From Gammaproteobacteria bacterium (GTDB lineage: Bacteria; Pseudomonadota; Gammaproteobacteria; Pseudomonadales; Halieaceae): 64,000 nt of DNA. Positions 8,403 through 16,873 of the stretch are shown here, piece after piece (position 1 is the first letter of the stretch; each line of letters opens with the position of its first letter). The notes below the pieces were generated by a model that did not search any database, was not told the origin of the DNA, and was given only the letters and a program-made list of their open reading frames with translations. The translations under genes were made by a program, and so were the position numbers. The stretch lies in contig JAUICG010000006.1 of assembly GCA_030427485.1 (NCBI GenBank), forward strand, positions 124,001 through 188,000, given 5' to 3'.

Positions 8403-9056
8403 TCAGGTGTCGCTTGAGACAATACCTTCCCGAATCGCGTAGCGCACCAGGTCGGCGATACTGCGGGCATTGAGTTTCTGCATCAGGTGCTGGCGATGGG
8501 TGTGCACCGTGGGCACGCCGAGACAGAGTTTGTCGGCCACCTCCCTGGTCGGATAGCCTTCAGCGAGCAGTTGGAGCACCTCGCGCTCCCGCTCGGTCAG
8601 CGCGGTAAACGCAGTTTCCTGCGCCGCCGCGCGATTTTGCGATACCACGAAGTCGCCCAGCACTTCCGGGCTGATGTACATTTTTCCCGCCCGCACGAGA
8701 TGGATAGCCTCCAGCAGTTCGCTGGCGGCACAATTCTTGGGCACATAGCCACTGGCACCCGCATTGAGCATTTCTGACACCATACGTCCGTTCACATGGA
8801 TGGACAATCCCAGCACCCTGGTGTGCGGATACGTTGCGCAGATTTGCCGCGTGGTCTCGATACCGTTGAGTTCGGGCATGTTTATGTCCATTACCACCAC
8901 GTCGGGCTCCGCGTCCTCGATCATCGACAGCAGTTCACGGCCATTGCCCGCCTCCGCCACCACCACCAGATCATCACGCGAATCCAGCAGACTGCGCAGC
9001 GCCGAGCGCATCACCTCGTGGTCATCCGCGAGCAGAATCCTGATCTTGCTAGCCAT
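8403..9056 (-). CDS. NarL/LuxR-family response regulator
   Basis: A 217-residue two-domain regulator. The receiver domain (about 5-120) has the acidic pair in ILLADDHEV, the phospho-acceptor Asp in VVVMDINMPELNG, and the conserved Lys in YVPKN. The LuxR-type helix-turn-helix (about 150-210) includes LTEREREVLQLLAEG. Its ATG lies inside the last codons of the histidine kinase gene (8-base overlap), indicating translational coupling and a cognate pair. It presumably binds DNA after phosphorylation; targets are unknown. Confidence 0.96.
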   Translation of the reverse strand: MASKIRILLADDHEVMRSALRSLLDSRDDLVVVAEAGNGRELLSMIEDAEPDVVVMDINMPELNGIETTRQICATYPHTRVLGLSIHVNGRMVSEMLNAGASGYVPKNCAASELLEAIHLVRAGKMYISPEVLGDFVVSQNRAAAQETAFTALTEREREVLQLLAEGYPTREVADKLCLGVPTVHTHRQHLMQKLNARSIADLVRYAIREGIVSSDT

Positions 9057-11391
9057 GCGCCGCCTCCAATGGCACCTCCAGCACGATCTGTGTACCGTCG
9101 CCGGGTGTCGATTCGATCAACAGGTTTCCGCCGGCATGGCGAATGTATTCGCGGATATTAAAGAGTCCGAAACCACCTGTCGGGGAAAACCCCCGGCCCG
9201 CGCTCCTGGCATCGAACCCGACGCCGTCATCCTGTACACAGATTCGCACACGGTCTGCCACTTGCTGAAGGTGCACGCAGGCCCGTTTCGCGCCGGAGTG
9301 TTTCATTACATTGATCAGCAGTTCACGCGTCGACCGGTACAAAGCGATTTCCCGATCCATCGAAACAGCCAGGCGCCTTGTCTCGCCGCTGAATGCGAAG
9401 TCGATCGAGTACTCGCGCCGCATGCTCGAACAGAGTTCTTCCAACGCGGCGGCCAGTCCGAGTTCATTGAGCAACGGGCAGCTCAGTTCAAAGGTGAGAG
9501 AGCGAATATCGTCGAGAGCCCGGGTGAGAATGCCACAGACTGTATCCAGCGATTCGACGGCCATTGCAGGCAACTGCACATCCTTGAGCACATTCAATCG
9601 CAGCAGGGATGAACTCAGCAACTGGCTGACGCCATCGTGCAGTTCCCGCCCGATTCTCTCGCGCTCATGCTGCTCGGCCAGCGACAGCTCCGATGCGAGT
9701 TTCCTGAGTTCCTCGCGGTTCTTCCTGCGTTCTTTTTCGAAGGCCACGCGTTCTGTCGTGTCGTGAATCACCGCGCAGACCACCGGACGGCGCTGCAGGA
9801 AAAATGAAAACACCTTGACCTCGGCGAGAAAACAAGCGCCGTTCTTTTTGCGATGTCGCGCGCGCATTACCGGCAGGCTCGCCTCCGCCAGGGCAGTGAA
9901 GATGGTTTCTTCTGCCAGATCCGGTCGGGTCGTGATCACGACCGGGTCAAGCTGCAGGAAATCCTCGCGCGTGTAGCCGTAAAGCTCTATCGCGGCATTG
10001 TTTACATCCACGATCTGCCGTTTCTCGCCATCGATAATCAGAATGGCGTCGGATTCCGATTCGAAAAGCTTGCGGTACTTCTCTTCGCTGTCCTGCAGAG
10101 CCTGCTCGCTTCGTTTTTGCTCCTCTATGAAACGCGCCTGCTGCACATTGTGATAAGCGGCGGTCGAGAGTTGCCGGGCCAGCGTAAACAAGGCCTGCGC
10201 AATATTCCGGAATTGATCCGGCGCCATCGGAGGTACCCGTGAATAGGCATCGACTACGAGCGACTCGTCGGCTCCAATCTCATTGGCGTATGCGCGTACC
10301 TGCGCCTCGTTCCAGTCCTCATCGCGTACCTGTCCGATCAACCACGTGGCAAGATGCCGCCCGTCGATCTCAATGCTGGCACCGGCGTCCCACAATCCGC
10401 TGCGCGGACACTGCCGGATGACCGGGCCCTGTGCATCCCGCTGCGCAGCCACTGCATGCGCGGAAAAACAGTCGGCGCTCCCCGCGGCGGCAATCTGCGA
10501 AATATGCGTGCCCAGCTCGGAAAAATTGCTCGGCCGGGTAACCGGACAGCCTTGCGAATCGACAATCACAGAGGCTACGCCGGTGGCCGTGGAGAATTCG
10601 TCCTGTATGCGCTGGATCTCCGATAGATTGAAGAGGTCATCAAAGGCAATACCCGCCGGCTCATCGAGGGGATGAGTCAGCGCCAGCACTCTTTTCTGCA
10701 AGGCTTGCTGCAGGCGCTTGAGTTCGGTCACGTCCATGAAATTCACGATGACCTGATCGAGCACATTGTCCTGCGTGAAAACCGGAATCGCGCTGCCGGT
10801 CAACCAGGTGATATCGGTACGCCCCGGCTGCCGCACACCCATGCATTCGTAGGCGACGCTTTTCCCCGTGGCGATAACCCGGCTCAGGGGATAGTCCTCG
10901 AACGCCACCACGGACTGGTCTTCATTGATAAACTCCCAGTCATCGGAAATCGGCTCCTCCCCCAGCATCTGCGGCAGGCTGAGTCCAAGCAGTTGGCATG
11001 CCTGCGAATTACTGTACACCACCGAGTGATCAACGCCGTGCACCACCACGCCCACCAGCAGGTTGTTCACGGTGGACCTGAACCGCGACTCGCTGGCCCG
11101 GAGTTCCTCGGCCCGCCGCGCAGCGAGTTCCTCGAGTTGCTGCTGGAACTGTGCAAGGTCGCGATCGTCGCCTGTGCCCGAGGCGATATCACGCGACGCC
11201 ATGGACGGGTCGTACCTGCCCGGGGTGTACACAGGGGATTGCCGCAAGGCCTGGTTTTGTTTTTCCAATTCGCGCTGACGCACCAGCAGCGCCTGGACAA
11301 GGTGCTGCACTTCCCCGGTATCGAGGACGGGAGTAGACAGCGGGTCCTGTTTCAGCAGTGCTTCCACATGATTGCTTAGATTCGCGGACAT
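9049..11391 (-). CDS. PAS-PocR-PAS sensor histidine kinase, NarL type
   Basis: A 780-residue soluble-looking kinase with no clear membrane segments. Domains in order: an N-terminal coiled-coil rich region (about 25-100), a PAS domain (about 100-215), a PocR ligand-sensing domain (about 245-400, with Cys residues in ADCFSAH and RQCPRSGLWD), a second PAS (about 430-540), a HisKA_3 dimerisation domain with phospho-acceptor His in RIGRELHDGVSQLL, and a HATPase domain with DDGVGF and GGFGLFNI. The ATG at 11391 is chosen over an upstream codon because AAAGGA precedes it. It overlaps the response regulator gene by 8 bases. PocR domains can bind small hydrocarbons or diols; here the ligand is unknown. 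Confidence 0.93.
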   Translation of the reverse strand: MSANLSNHVEALLKQDPLSTPVLDTGEVQHLVQALLVRQRELEKQNQALRQSPVYTPGRYDPSMASRDIASGTGDDRDLAQFQQQLEELAARRAEELRASESRFRSTVNNLLVGVVVHGVDHSVVYSNSQACQLLGLSLPQMLGEEPISDDWEFINEDQSVVAFEDYPLSRVIATGKSVAYECMGVRQPGRTDITWLTGSAIPVFTQDNVLDQVIVNFMDVTELKRLQQALQKRVLALTHPLDEPAGIAFDDLFNLSEIQRIQDEFSTATGVASVIVDSQGCPVTRPSNFSELGTHISQIAAAGSADCFSAHAVAAQRDAQGPVIRQCPRSGLWDAGASIEIDGRHLATWLIGQVRDEDWNEAQVRAYANEIGADESLVVDAYSRVPPMAPDQFRNIAQALFTLARQLSTAAYHNVQQARFIEEQKRSEQALQDSEEKYRKLFESESDAILIIDGEKRQIVDVNNAAIELYGYTREDFLQLDPVVITTRPDLAEETIFTALAEASLPVMRARHRKKNGACFLAEVKVFSFFLQRRPVVCAVIHDTTERVAFEKERRKNREELRKLASELSLAEQHERERIGRELHDGVSQLLSSSLLRLNVLKDVQLPAMAVESLDTVCGILTRALDDIRSLTFELSCPLLNELGLAAALEELCSSMRREYSIDFAFSGETRRLAVSMDREIALYRSTRELLINVMKHSGAKRACVHLQQVADRVRICVQDDGVGFDARSAGRGFSPTGGFGLFNIREYIRHAGGNLLIESTPGDGTQIVLEVPLEAAHG

Positions 11392-11463
11392 TGAAATCCT
11401 TTCAAGCTCCCTGGCGCCTGGAGTCCAGAACAACGGCAGGCCTGCCGCGGGAACATTGCTGCG

Positions 11464-12147
11464 CTACTCTGGCGCGGATCCGGTCACCTCGTCAAGGCCC
11501 TCACGAAACTGTTTCGCCCAACTGTTGAGGATGCGTTGGGCATCGGCCCTGTTGGTTACCGAATTGGTCCATTGCAGACGCGTGGAATTACTATCGCGGC
11601 GTTTGTCGACCACGCGCAACAGTATTTCGCCGGTGGTACCATCCAGCGCCTCAAGCAACAGCGTCATCTCGCCCGCATCGGTGGTATAGTTCCGCTGCCG
11701 CCCAGCGGTCATCACATCGGGCGCGGCGATATCCAGGTTGATAATCGCGGGCCGCAGGACTACCACGTGTTCGCCGTCACTGAACTTGTCCACCAATGGG
11801 TAGGGCGGCGCCTGTTCCAGCGCCGCCCGGAATGTCTTGTCGCACTCGGCGCCGAGCTTGTCCTTGATCCTGTCGACATCCTTCTGGGTCACCCGGCTAC
11901 TGAAATTGAGGCTGGAGTTGTTCTGGTCACGCAGCCAGTTCTTCCTGAATGCCACCTGGCAATGCATCAGGCCAAACGCGTGGTACGACGAAAGGTCCAC
12001 GCCCGGGCGCCGGTAAACCTGCCCGAAGCGGGTATTGGGTACCAGTTCCAGGCCATCGTATGTCTGCGGCGGCGGCGTGGCGCATGACGCCAGGGCCATA
12101 ACGGCACTGACGAGCAGCAGTGTTCTTGTCGCAATCCCGATCTTCAT
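11464..12147 (-). CDS. DUF3313-like outer-membrane lipoprotein
   Basis: A 227-residue predicted lipoprotein. The first 20 or so residues form a signal peptide ending in the lipobox ALASC, with the Cys acylated after signal peptidase II cleavage. The rest resembles DUF3313 family proteins. AGGGTGG lies upstream of the ATG at 12147; an in-frame TTG two codons earlier is less likely. Role unknown; probably periplasm-facing and anchored in the outer membrane. Confidence 0.8.
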   Translation of the reverse strand: MKIGIATRTLLLVSAVMALASCATPPPQTYDGLELVPNTRFGQVYRRPGVDLSSYHAFGLMHCQVAFRKNWLRDQNNSSLNFSSRVTQKDVDRIKDKLGAECDKTFRAALEQAPPYPLVDKFSDGEHVVVLRPAIINLDIAAPDVMTAGRQRNYTTDAGEMTLLLEALDGTTGEILLRVVDKRRDSNSTRLQWTNSVTNRADAQRILNSWAKQFREGLDEVTGSAPE

Positions 12148-12219
12148 GGACAACCACCCTGAGCATGTGCTCGATACAGGTTGATCAACGATGACCGGAT
12201 AGTCTACTAATCCCGCGAC

Positions 12220-12260
12220 AAAAAGACACCCCCTGCATCCACCCCTGCATCCACAGGGGT
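12220..12260 (-). terminator. Probable intrinsic terminator after the diguanylate cyclase
   Basis: Read on the minus strand, ACCCCTG-tggatg-CAGGGGT (12260 to 12241) is followed by a second copy of GGATGCAGGGG and then TTTTT (12224-12220). The 12-bp unit is tandemly duplicated, so the left arm can pair with either copy; pairing with the distal copy puts the stem close to the T run. Confidence 0.5.
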
Positions 12261-12300
12261 AGTGCCTGAAAGCGACAGGCAGGGACCAGATCCGGCGACC

Positions 12301-13251
12301 TCACTTTACCGTGTTGCGACCGCTGTCCTTCGCCGAGTACAGCGCCTGGTCCGCACGTTGCAGGAGCTTTTCCATCTGCTCGCCAACCTCGAGTTCCGCG
12401 ACGCCGATACTGCAGGTAGAGGTAATGCCGTTGGACGGTGTGCCTTCAATACTTGCGCGGTAGCGCTCGGCCAGAGCCAGCGCCACGTCGTAGCCGGTGT
12501 TGGGCAGCAAGATCAGGAACTCCTCTCCGCCAATGCGCCCGATATAGTCCGTTCTACGGCCGCATTCCACCAGGGTGTCCGCCGCGCTCTTCAGGACCTG
12601 GTCCCCCACCTGGTGGCCATGGTTATCGTTAACGCTCTTGAAGTTATCGAGGTCGAGCATCAATACCGACAAGGGTGATTTCTGGCGTTGCGCGCGCTCG
12701 ATTTCCACGTCGAGTATACGGGTGATCTCGCGACGGTTCAGCAGGTTGGTCAGGGAATCCCTGTAGGCTATTCTTTCAAGCTCCTGTGTGCGCTCCGCCA
12801 CCTTGGCTTCCAGCGATGCGTTGCTCTCCATCAGCGCTTGCTGAGCCAGTTGCAACTCCTCCACTTTCTCATTCATATCGGTTCGGGAGGGCAAGGCCAC
12901 CAGCACCGGCAGGAGTTTCCAGAAAACGATGGCGGTGGTAATGGAAATCAGCCCGGTGGCGACTTTTGCAACGCCCTCCACATAGTAGTACCCGTGCCAG
13001 ATATTGATCACACCGATAATGTGGGTGAGCCCGCAAAACAGGATGAACGCGGCAAACAGCAGGAAAAGTGAATTGAACCTGAGATCCCTGCGAATCACTA
13101 CCAGGCGGACAAGGATGATGGGAATCATGATATAGGCCAACGCCGTCGTCAGATCGCCGGCGACATGCAGAAAGAGCAGGTCTTCGCGCCACAGAAAACA
13201 GTGCCCGTGGGGCATGAAACTGCCATCCAGAAATGTATCTACAATTGTCAT
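12301..13251 (-). CDS. Diguanylate cyclase with ethylene-receptor-like membrane sensor
   Basis: A 316-residue protein expected to make cyclic di-GMP. Residues about 25-125 form three transmembrane helices that match the plant ETR1 ethylene-binding domain: Asp33, Tyr40, Pro44, Cys73 and His77 fall exactly eight residues after ETR1 Asp25, Tyr32, Pro36, Cys65 and His69, the last two being its copper ligands. A helix-3 Lys occurs in VAKVATG. A coiled coil (about 128-160) leads to the GGDEF domain with active-site GGEEF and an intact inhibitory site RRTD five residues before it. ATG at 13251 has AGGGG upstream; a longer frame to 13332 is less likely. The function of the sensor (ethylene, copper, other ligand) is not shown by sequence. 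Confidence 0.9.
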   Translation of the reverse strand: MTIVDTFLDGSFMPHGHCFLWREDLLFLHVAGDLTTALAYIMIPIILVRLVVIRRDLRFNSLFLLFAAFILFCGLTHIIGVINIWHGYYYVEGVAKVATGLISITTAIVFWKLLPVLVALPSRTDMNEKVEELQLAQQALMESNASLEAKVAERTQELERIAYRDSLTNLLNRREITRILDVEIERAQRQKSPLSVLMLDLDNFKSVNDNHGHQVGDQVLKSAADTLVECGRRTDYIGRIGGEEFLILLPNTGYDVALALAERYRASIEGTPSNGITSTCSIGVAELEVGEQMEKLLQRADQALYSAKDSGRNTVK

Positions 13252-13431
13252 ATCGAACGAACCCCTGGCAAAAATTCTTGTCCGGCCCGGCCATCGTGAT
13301 GCCAGACTCCCGCCGATGGCGTGGAACGCCATGTTGCCGGTCGGGATCAGTCATGGTCGTCTGTAAGAAACCCGCCCCTATTGACCCGAATTGTATCCAA
13401 CTGAGCTGGCCGGATCACTACACTTGCGCTG

Positions 13432-15411
13432 TCACTGCCCCTTTGTGCCAACTTCGTCGCGCAATGCCGCCGTGGACAGCCCCCGGTACCAGATCGGCGA
13501 CGACCAGGCGCGCTCCTGGATCGTCCGCGGAACACTCCCGTCACAGCAGCTCGCCAGTGCATCGGGCACGGTATCCGGGGCATGGCAATCAACCCTGCTA
13601 TTGGCGCAGATATGCTGCTGCCAGCGGCAGGACGGGTTCTCCACTACACGGGCATAGTAAAACGCGGACTGCGCGGGATCGAAGGCTGGATCGCGCCACA
13701 CCCCGCAAAGTTGTTCAGCACCCGTCCCGCGGGGTGCGCAACTGGCCAGGTCCACATCGGCGCCGTTCTCGGGCTCTCCCGCCGCCGGGTAAATCAGCTC
13801 CCTGGAGCGACCGCTGTCATCCACCCAGTTCTTGATTATCTGGATATGTTGCAGTGCGGTCCCCGGCGCTGCGGGCGTACCCGCGTCCATGGTCGCAGTG
13901 ACCAAAAAAGCCGGTGCAGCTGACCGCGCTTCGGGCAGGTCACCGCCCATCGGCACGCCATCGCGATAGCCGTGCCGTACCAGGTCAGCCCGTTCGCACA
14001 GATCGGCCGGAAAATCCCAACTCCCGAAAAAGCGCAGACCGATACGCGGCCCGCTGGTGGCGTATGCCTCGCGTCGCTGCATCGCGGCAAACAAAGCCTC
14101 GCGGCTGTTCTGCTCGGCATACAGCACAGCGAGGCCGCCGGGGTTTTGCTCCAGACGATCGGGGAACTGCGGCGAGTCGCCGCGACCGCTGATATGCTGT
14201 GCGCCGTGATTGCCCTTGTAGTCGCGCTCGTCCACCGCGCCCGGTGCGCTGATATGCGAATCCGTGCCGCCAATGAAACCGGGGGTGAACGGATTTACCC
14301 CCGACTCACGCTCCAGGCGCAAGCCCGAGCGCAGGCCCTCGCGCACGTAACGGCCGTCATCCGCAGGCGGTTCACCCAGGAAACCGGCGTACTTTTGCAG
14401 GAAGTTGCTATAGGGCAATTTCTCGAAGTTACACAGTTCGTCGATACCCGGGCCCACGCTGAAGTAGCACTCGGAATCCCCCTTGTGCTGGATCAACTCC
14501 ACCAGGCGCTCGTAGCGCTGTCGCTGGCTGGCCAACGCGGGACCGATGGCCTCCCCCGCCGTTGTCGTGGGGGCAAACATCTTGCCGTCACTGAGGTTGG
14601 CGTTGTGCGGGATGGTGATGGCTTCACAGCCATCGACGGTGTCGCGGCAGCCGGCATCCAGGGCCCGCCACAGCGCCTCCGGGGTGGCCGCCTGCAACGC
14701 GCTGACCGGGGCCTCGAGCGTCGCATCAGTTCGAAATATTACGTTGCGGTGCAGGTTTGACATCTGGTCCATGCCGCTCCATTCATAGCCGATAAACGTC
14801 GTGAAGTCGCACACGGCGTCATGGCGGGCGGCGGCATCGATGGTGTCCTGCCAGGCCGCGCGGGTCGCCGCCGCGCAGTCGGCATCGCCCTCGTTGCACA
14901 GTGTCGCAACTGGCAGGAAGCGACTGGCCAGGCCGGTGACCATCCGCACAACCGGCCCGCTGTGGCAAAGCCAGGCACCCGGGCCATCGTAAGCGGGGTC
15001 CGCGCAGAGTCTCACTTCGCCCAGGGATTCAGCGTGGTCGGTGACGGCGGCGAAATCCAGCGGCCGTTGCAGTTGCACCGCGCGCAGGCTTGCGCCGCTC
15101 GCATCGTAAGGCGGCAGCGTTATCCGCGCGCCACGGGCGAAGCGATAGGCGTCGTCGGGCGTCGTTTGCGTGGTGCCCATGCGCCAGTTGGCGTCCTGCG
15201 AATAGCTGGTGTGCACATGCAGATCACCAAAATACGCGCGGCGCTCTGCGGTGAAATCGGCACAGCGTGCCAGGGTCTCCGGGGCAACCGCCGACGCCAG
15301 CGCGCTGCACACCAGAGCGGCCCCCCGCCCGATGGCGAACCGCCGCAGACATCTGCGCTGAACACTGCGCACGAACCTCGCGCGCAGCCCTGTAATCGAA
15401 CACGTTCCCAA
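13432..15411 (-). CDS. DUF3604 family secreted protein with PHP-like metal motif
   Basis: A 659-residue protein. An N-terminal Arg-rich and hydrophobic stretch (residues about 20-48) looks like an export signal. YFGDLHVHTSYSQDA near residue 60 matches the metal-binding HxH motif of PHP-type phosphoesterases, and further DUF3604 blocks occur, such as TDHAESLGE, GYEWSG and FIGGTDSHI. The family is usually annotated as uncharacterised, probably metal-dependent hydrolases. It lies downstream of a divergent spacer shared with the EamA transporter. The true start may be internal to the given one. Confidence 0.85.
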   Translation of the reverse strand: MGTCSITGLRARFVRSVQRRCLRRFAIGRGAALVCSALASAVAPETLARCADFTAERRAYFGDLHVHTSYSQDANWRMGTTQTTPDDAYRFARGARITLPPYDASGASLRAVQLQRPLDFAAVTDHAESLGEVRLCADPAYDGPGAWLCHSGPVVRMVTGLASRFLPVATLCNEGDADCAAATRAAWQDTIDAAARHDAVCDFTTFIGYEWSGMDQMSNLHRNVIFRTDATLEAPVSALQAATPEALWRALDAGCRDTVDGCEAITIPHNANLSDGKMFAPTTTAGEAIGPALASQRQRYERLVELIQHKGDSECYFSVGPGIDELCNFEKLPYSNFLQKYAGFLGEPPADDGRYVREGLRSGLRLERESGVNPFTPGFIGGTDSHISAPGAVDERDYKGNHGAQHISGRGDSPQFPDRLEQNPGGLAVLYAEQNSREALFAAMQRREAYATSGPRIGLRFFGSWDFPADLCERADLVRHGYRDGVPMGGDLPEARSAAPAFLVTATMDAGTPAAPGTALQHIQIIKNWVDDSGRSRELIYPAAGEPENGADVDLASCAPRGTGAEQLCGVWRDPAFDPAQSAFYYARVVENPSCRWQQHICANSRVDCHAPDTVPDALASCCDGSVPRTIQERAWSSPIWYRGLSTAALRDEVGTKGQ

Positions 15412-15837
15412 GCCGTACCCCTCGCTGGATTCTCAGCAACTGCCAACCCGCTGACAGCTTGCGGACCGGTTTTTCGTGCACTTATTGGCCTGACCAGAAA
15501 AGCCGGATTCCTGATAGCCCGGGCAGATCGGCCGAAAAAGACAACACTCAAATCTTACAGTAATTCTACGAACTGGTATTAACAAGCAGCCGCAGGACCG
15601 GGTTTGTGAACCTCCCTGGACGCAAACTACCGTTCAGGGATCGCGCCACCGCCCCTGTACGGCAACGCATCGGCGACAGCCTGCATCTCGTCGCGGGATG
15701 CACAGCGCTACTGCGGTGTGGAACCGAAATTGAATTTCCGCTAACTGGTCGACACAGTGTAAGGTAGTCGCACTACCCTGCCGGGCGTTGGCGTAGACAG
15801 CGAACCGCCGGGGCCCCACTGTAACCGGTGTAACTGC
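15412..15837. other. Divergent intergenic region
   Basis: This 426-base spacer separates the DUF3604 gene (minus) from the EamA gene (plus). It includes an AT-rich patch at about 15550-15585 with TTACAG and TATTAA 16 bases apart, a weak plus-strand promoter candidate, and TCCCTG/CAGGGA facing each other around 15614-15640. No gene or RNA is recognised. Confidence 0.4.
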
Positions 15838-16713
15838 ATGTCCGTGTCCGAAACGGCGCCGCGAATACCCGTTGGCGCACGCTATATGCTGGTATCAGCA
15901 CTCGGCTTCGCCCTGATGGCCGCCTGCGTCAAACTGGTTGCACAGCACGGCATACCGCTGCTGGAGATTGTCGCGGCGCGCTCTCTGGTATCACTGGTCA
16001 TCAGCTACATTGATGTTCGCAGGAAAGGCCTGTCTCCATGGGGCACGCAGCGCGCACTGTTGGCCGCCCGCGGCGTGATCGGCGCACTTGCACTGATCTG
16101 CGTCTACTACGCGGTGACGACGCTGCCACTGGCCGAGGCCACCCTGCTGCAGTACATGCACCCGGTGTTTACCGCGTTGCTCGGGCTATTCCTGCTCAGG
16201 GAAGGGATACAGCTTTCGACGGTGATCTGCATTCTGCTCAGCATTGCCGGCCTGGTCGTGATGGTAGAGCCCGGCGCGCTCAGCGATGCCTCCCCCGCCC
16301 TGCCGTGGTTCAATGTCTCGATCGCGCTGTTGGGCGCTTTCGGCAGTTCAGTGGCCTACGTTATCGTCAGGCGCCTGAGCCCGCACGAGGATGCGTCGGT
16401 GATAATTCTCTATTTCCCGCTTGTCGCGCTGCCGCTGTCACTGGTTCTGCTGGGCGATGACTTCGTGATGCCCGGCGCCGGGTCGCTGGCCTTACTGCTG
16501 CTGGTCGGCATATTCACGCAGGTCGGGCAGCTGGGGCTCACCCACGCAATGCGCTGGGAGACTGCGGGCAAAGCGGCCGCCTACTCCTACGCCCAGGTGA
16601 TTTTCGCCGTGGCGCTCGGCTGGGCGATTTTCCATGAGGTGCCCTCGCCCTGGACATGGCTGGGCGGAGCGCTCATCGTGTCGGGCGCACTGCTGAATCT
16701 TGTCCAGCGCTGA
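15838..16713 (+). CDS. EamA/DMT superfamily transporter
   Basis: A 291-residue inner-membrane protein with about ten hydrophobic helices arranged as two EamA repeats (about 15-145 and 160-288), the normal size for the drug/metabolite transporter family. The second repeat has the typical GWAIFHEVPSPWTWLGGALI stretch. ATG at 15838. Members export metabolites, amino acids or drugs; no substrate can be assigned. A perfect 9-bp hairpin follows the stop at once, so this is likely a single-gene unit. Confidence 0.92.
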   Translation: MSVSETAPRIPVGARYMLVSALGFALMAACVKLVAQHGIPLLEIVAARSLVSLVISYIDVRRKGLSPWGTQRALLAARGVIGALALICVYYAVTTLPLAEATLLQYMHPVFTALLGLFLLREGIQLSTVICILLSIAGLVVMVEPGALSDASPALPWFNVSIALLGAFGSSVAYVIVRRLSPHEDASVIILYFPLVALPLSLVLLGDDFVMPGAGSLALLLLVGIFTQVGQLGLTHAMRWETAGKAAAYSYAQVIFAVALGWAIFHEVPSPWTWLGGALIVSGALLNLVQR

Positions 16714-16716
16714 TAT

Positions 16717-16737
16717 CCTGCGCCGATGCGGCGCAGG
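16717..16737 (+). terminator. Strong GC hairpin after the EamA gene
   Basis: CCTGCGCCG-atg-CGGCGCAGG is a perfect 9-bp stem starting three bases after the stop codon. There is no T run after it, so it may act as an mRNA 3' stabiliser or Rho-assisted stop rather than a classical intrinsic terminator. Confidence 0.45.
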
Positions 16738-16873
16738 CTCAACAGCGCTTGCAGGCAGCGCGGTCCGTCCCGTGCGGGCCAATTCCCCAGCCAGCATCGC
16801 TCACCGAGTCGCTTATAGAGTATCATCCGCGACTCACAGCCTGTAATCAGGATCGGCCAGAAGGAAGACAAGC

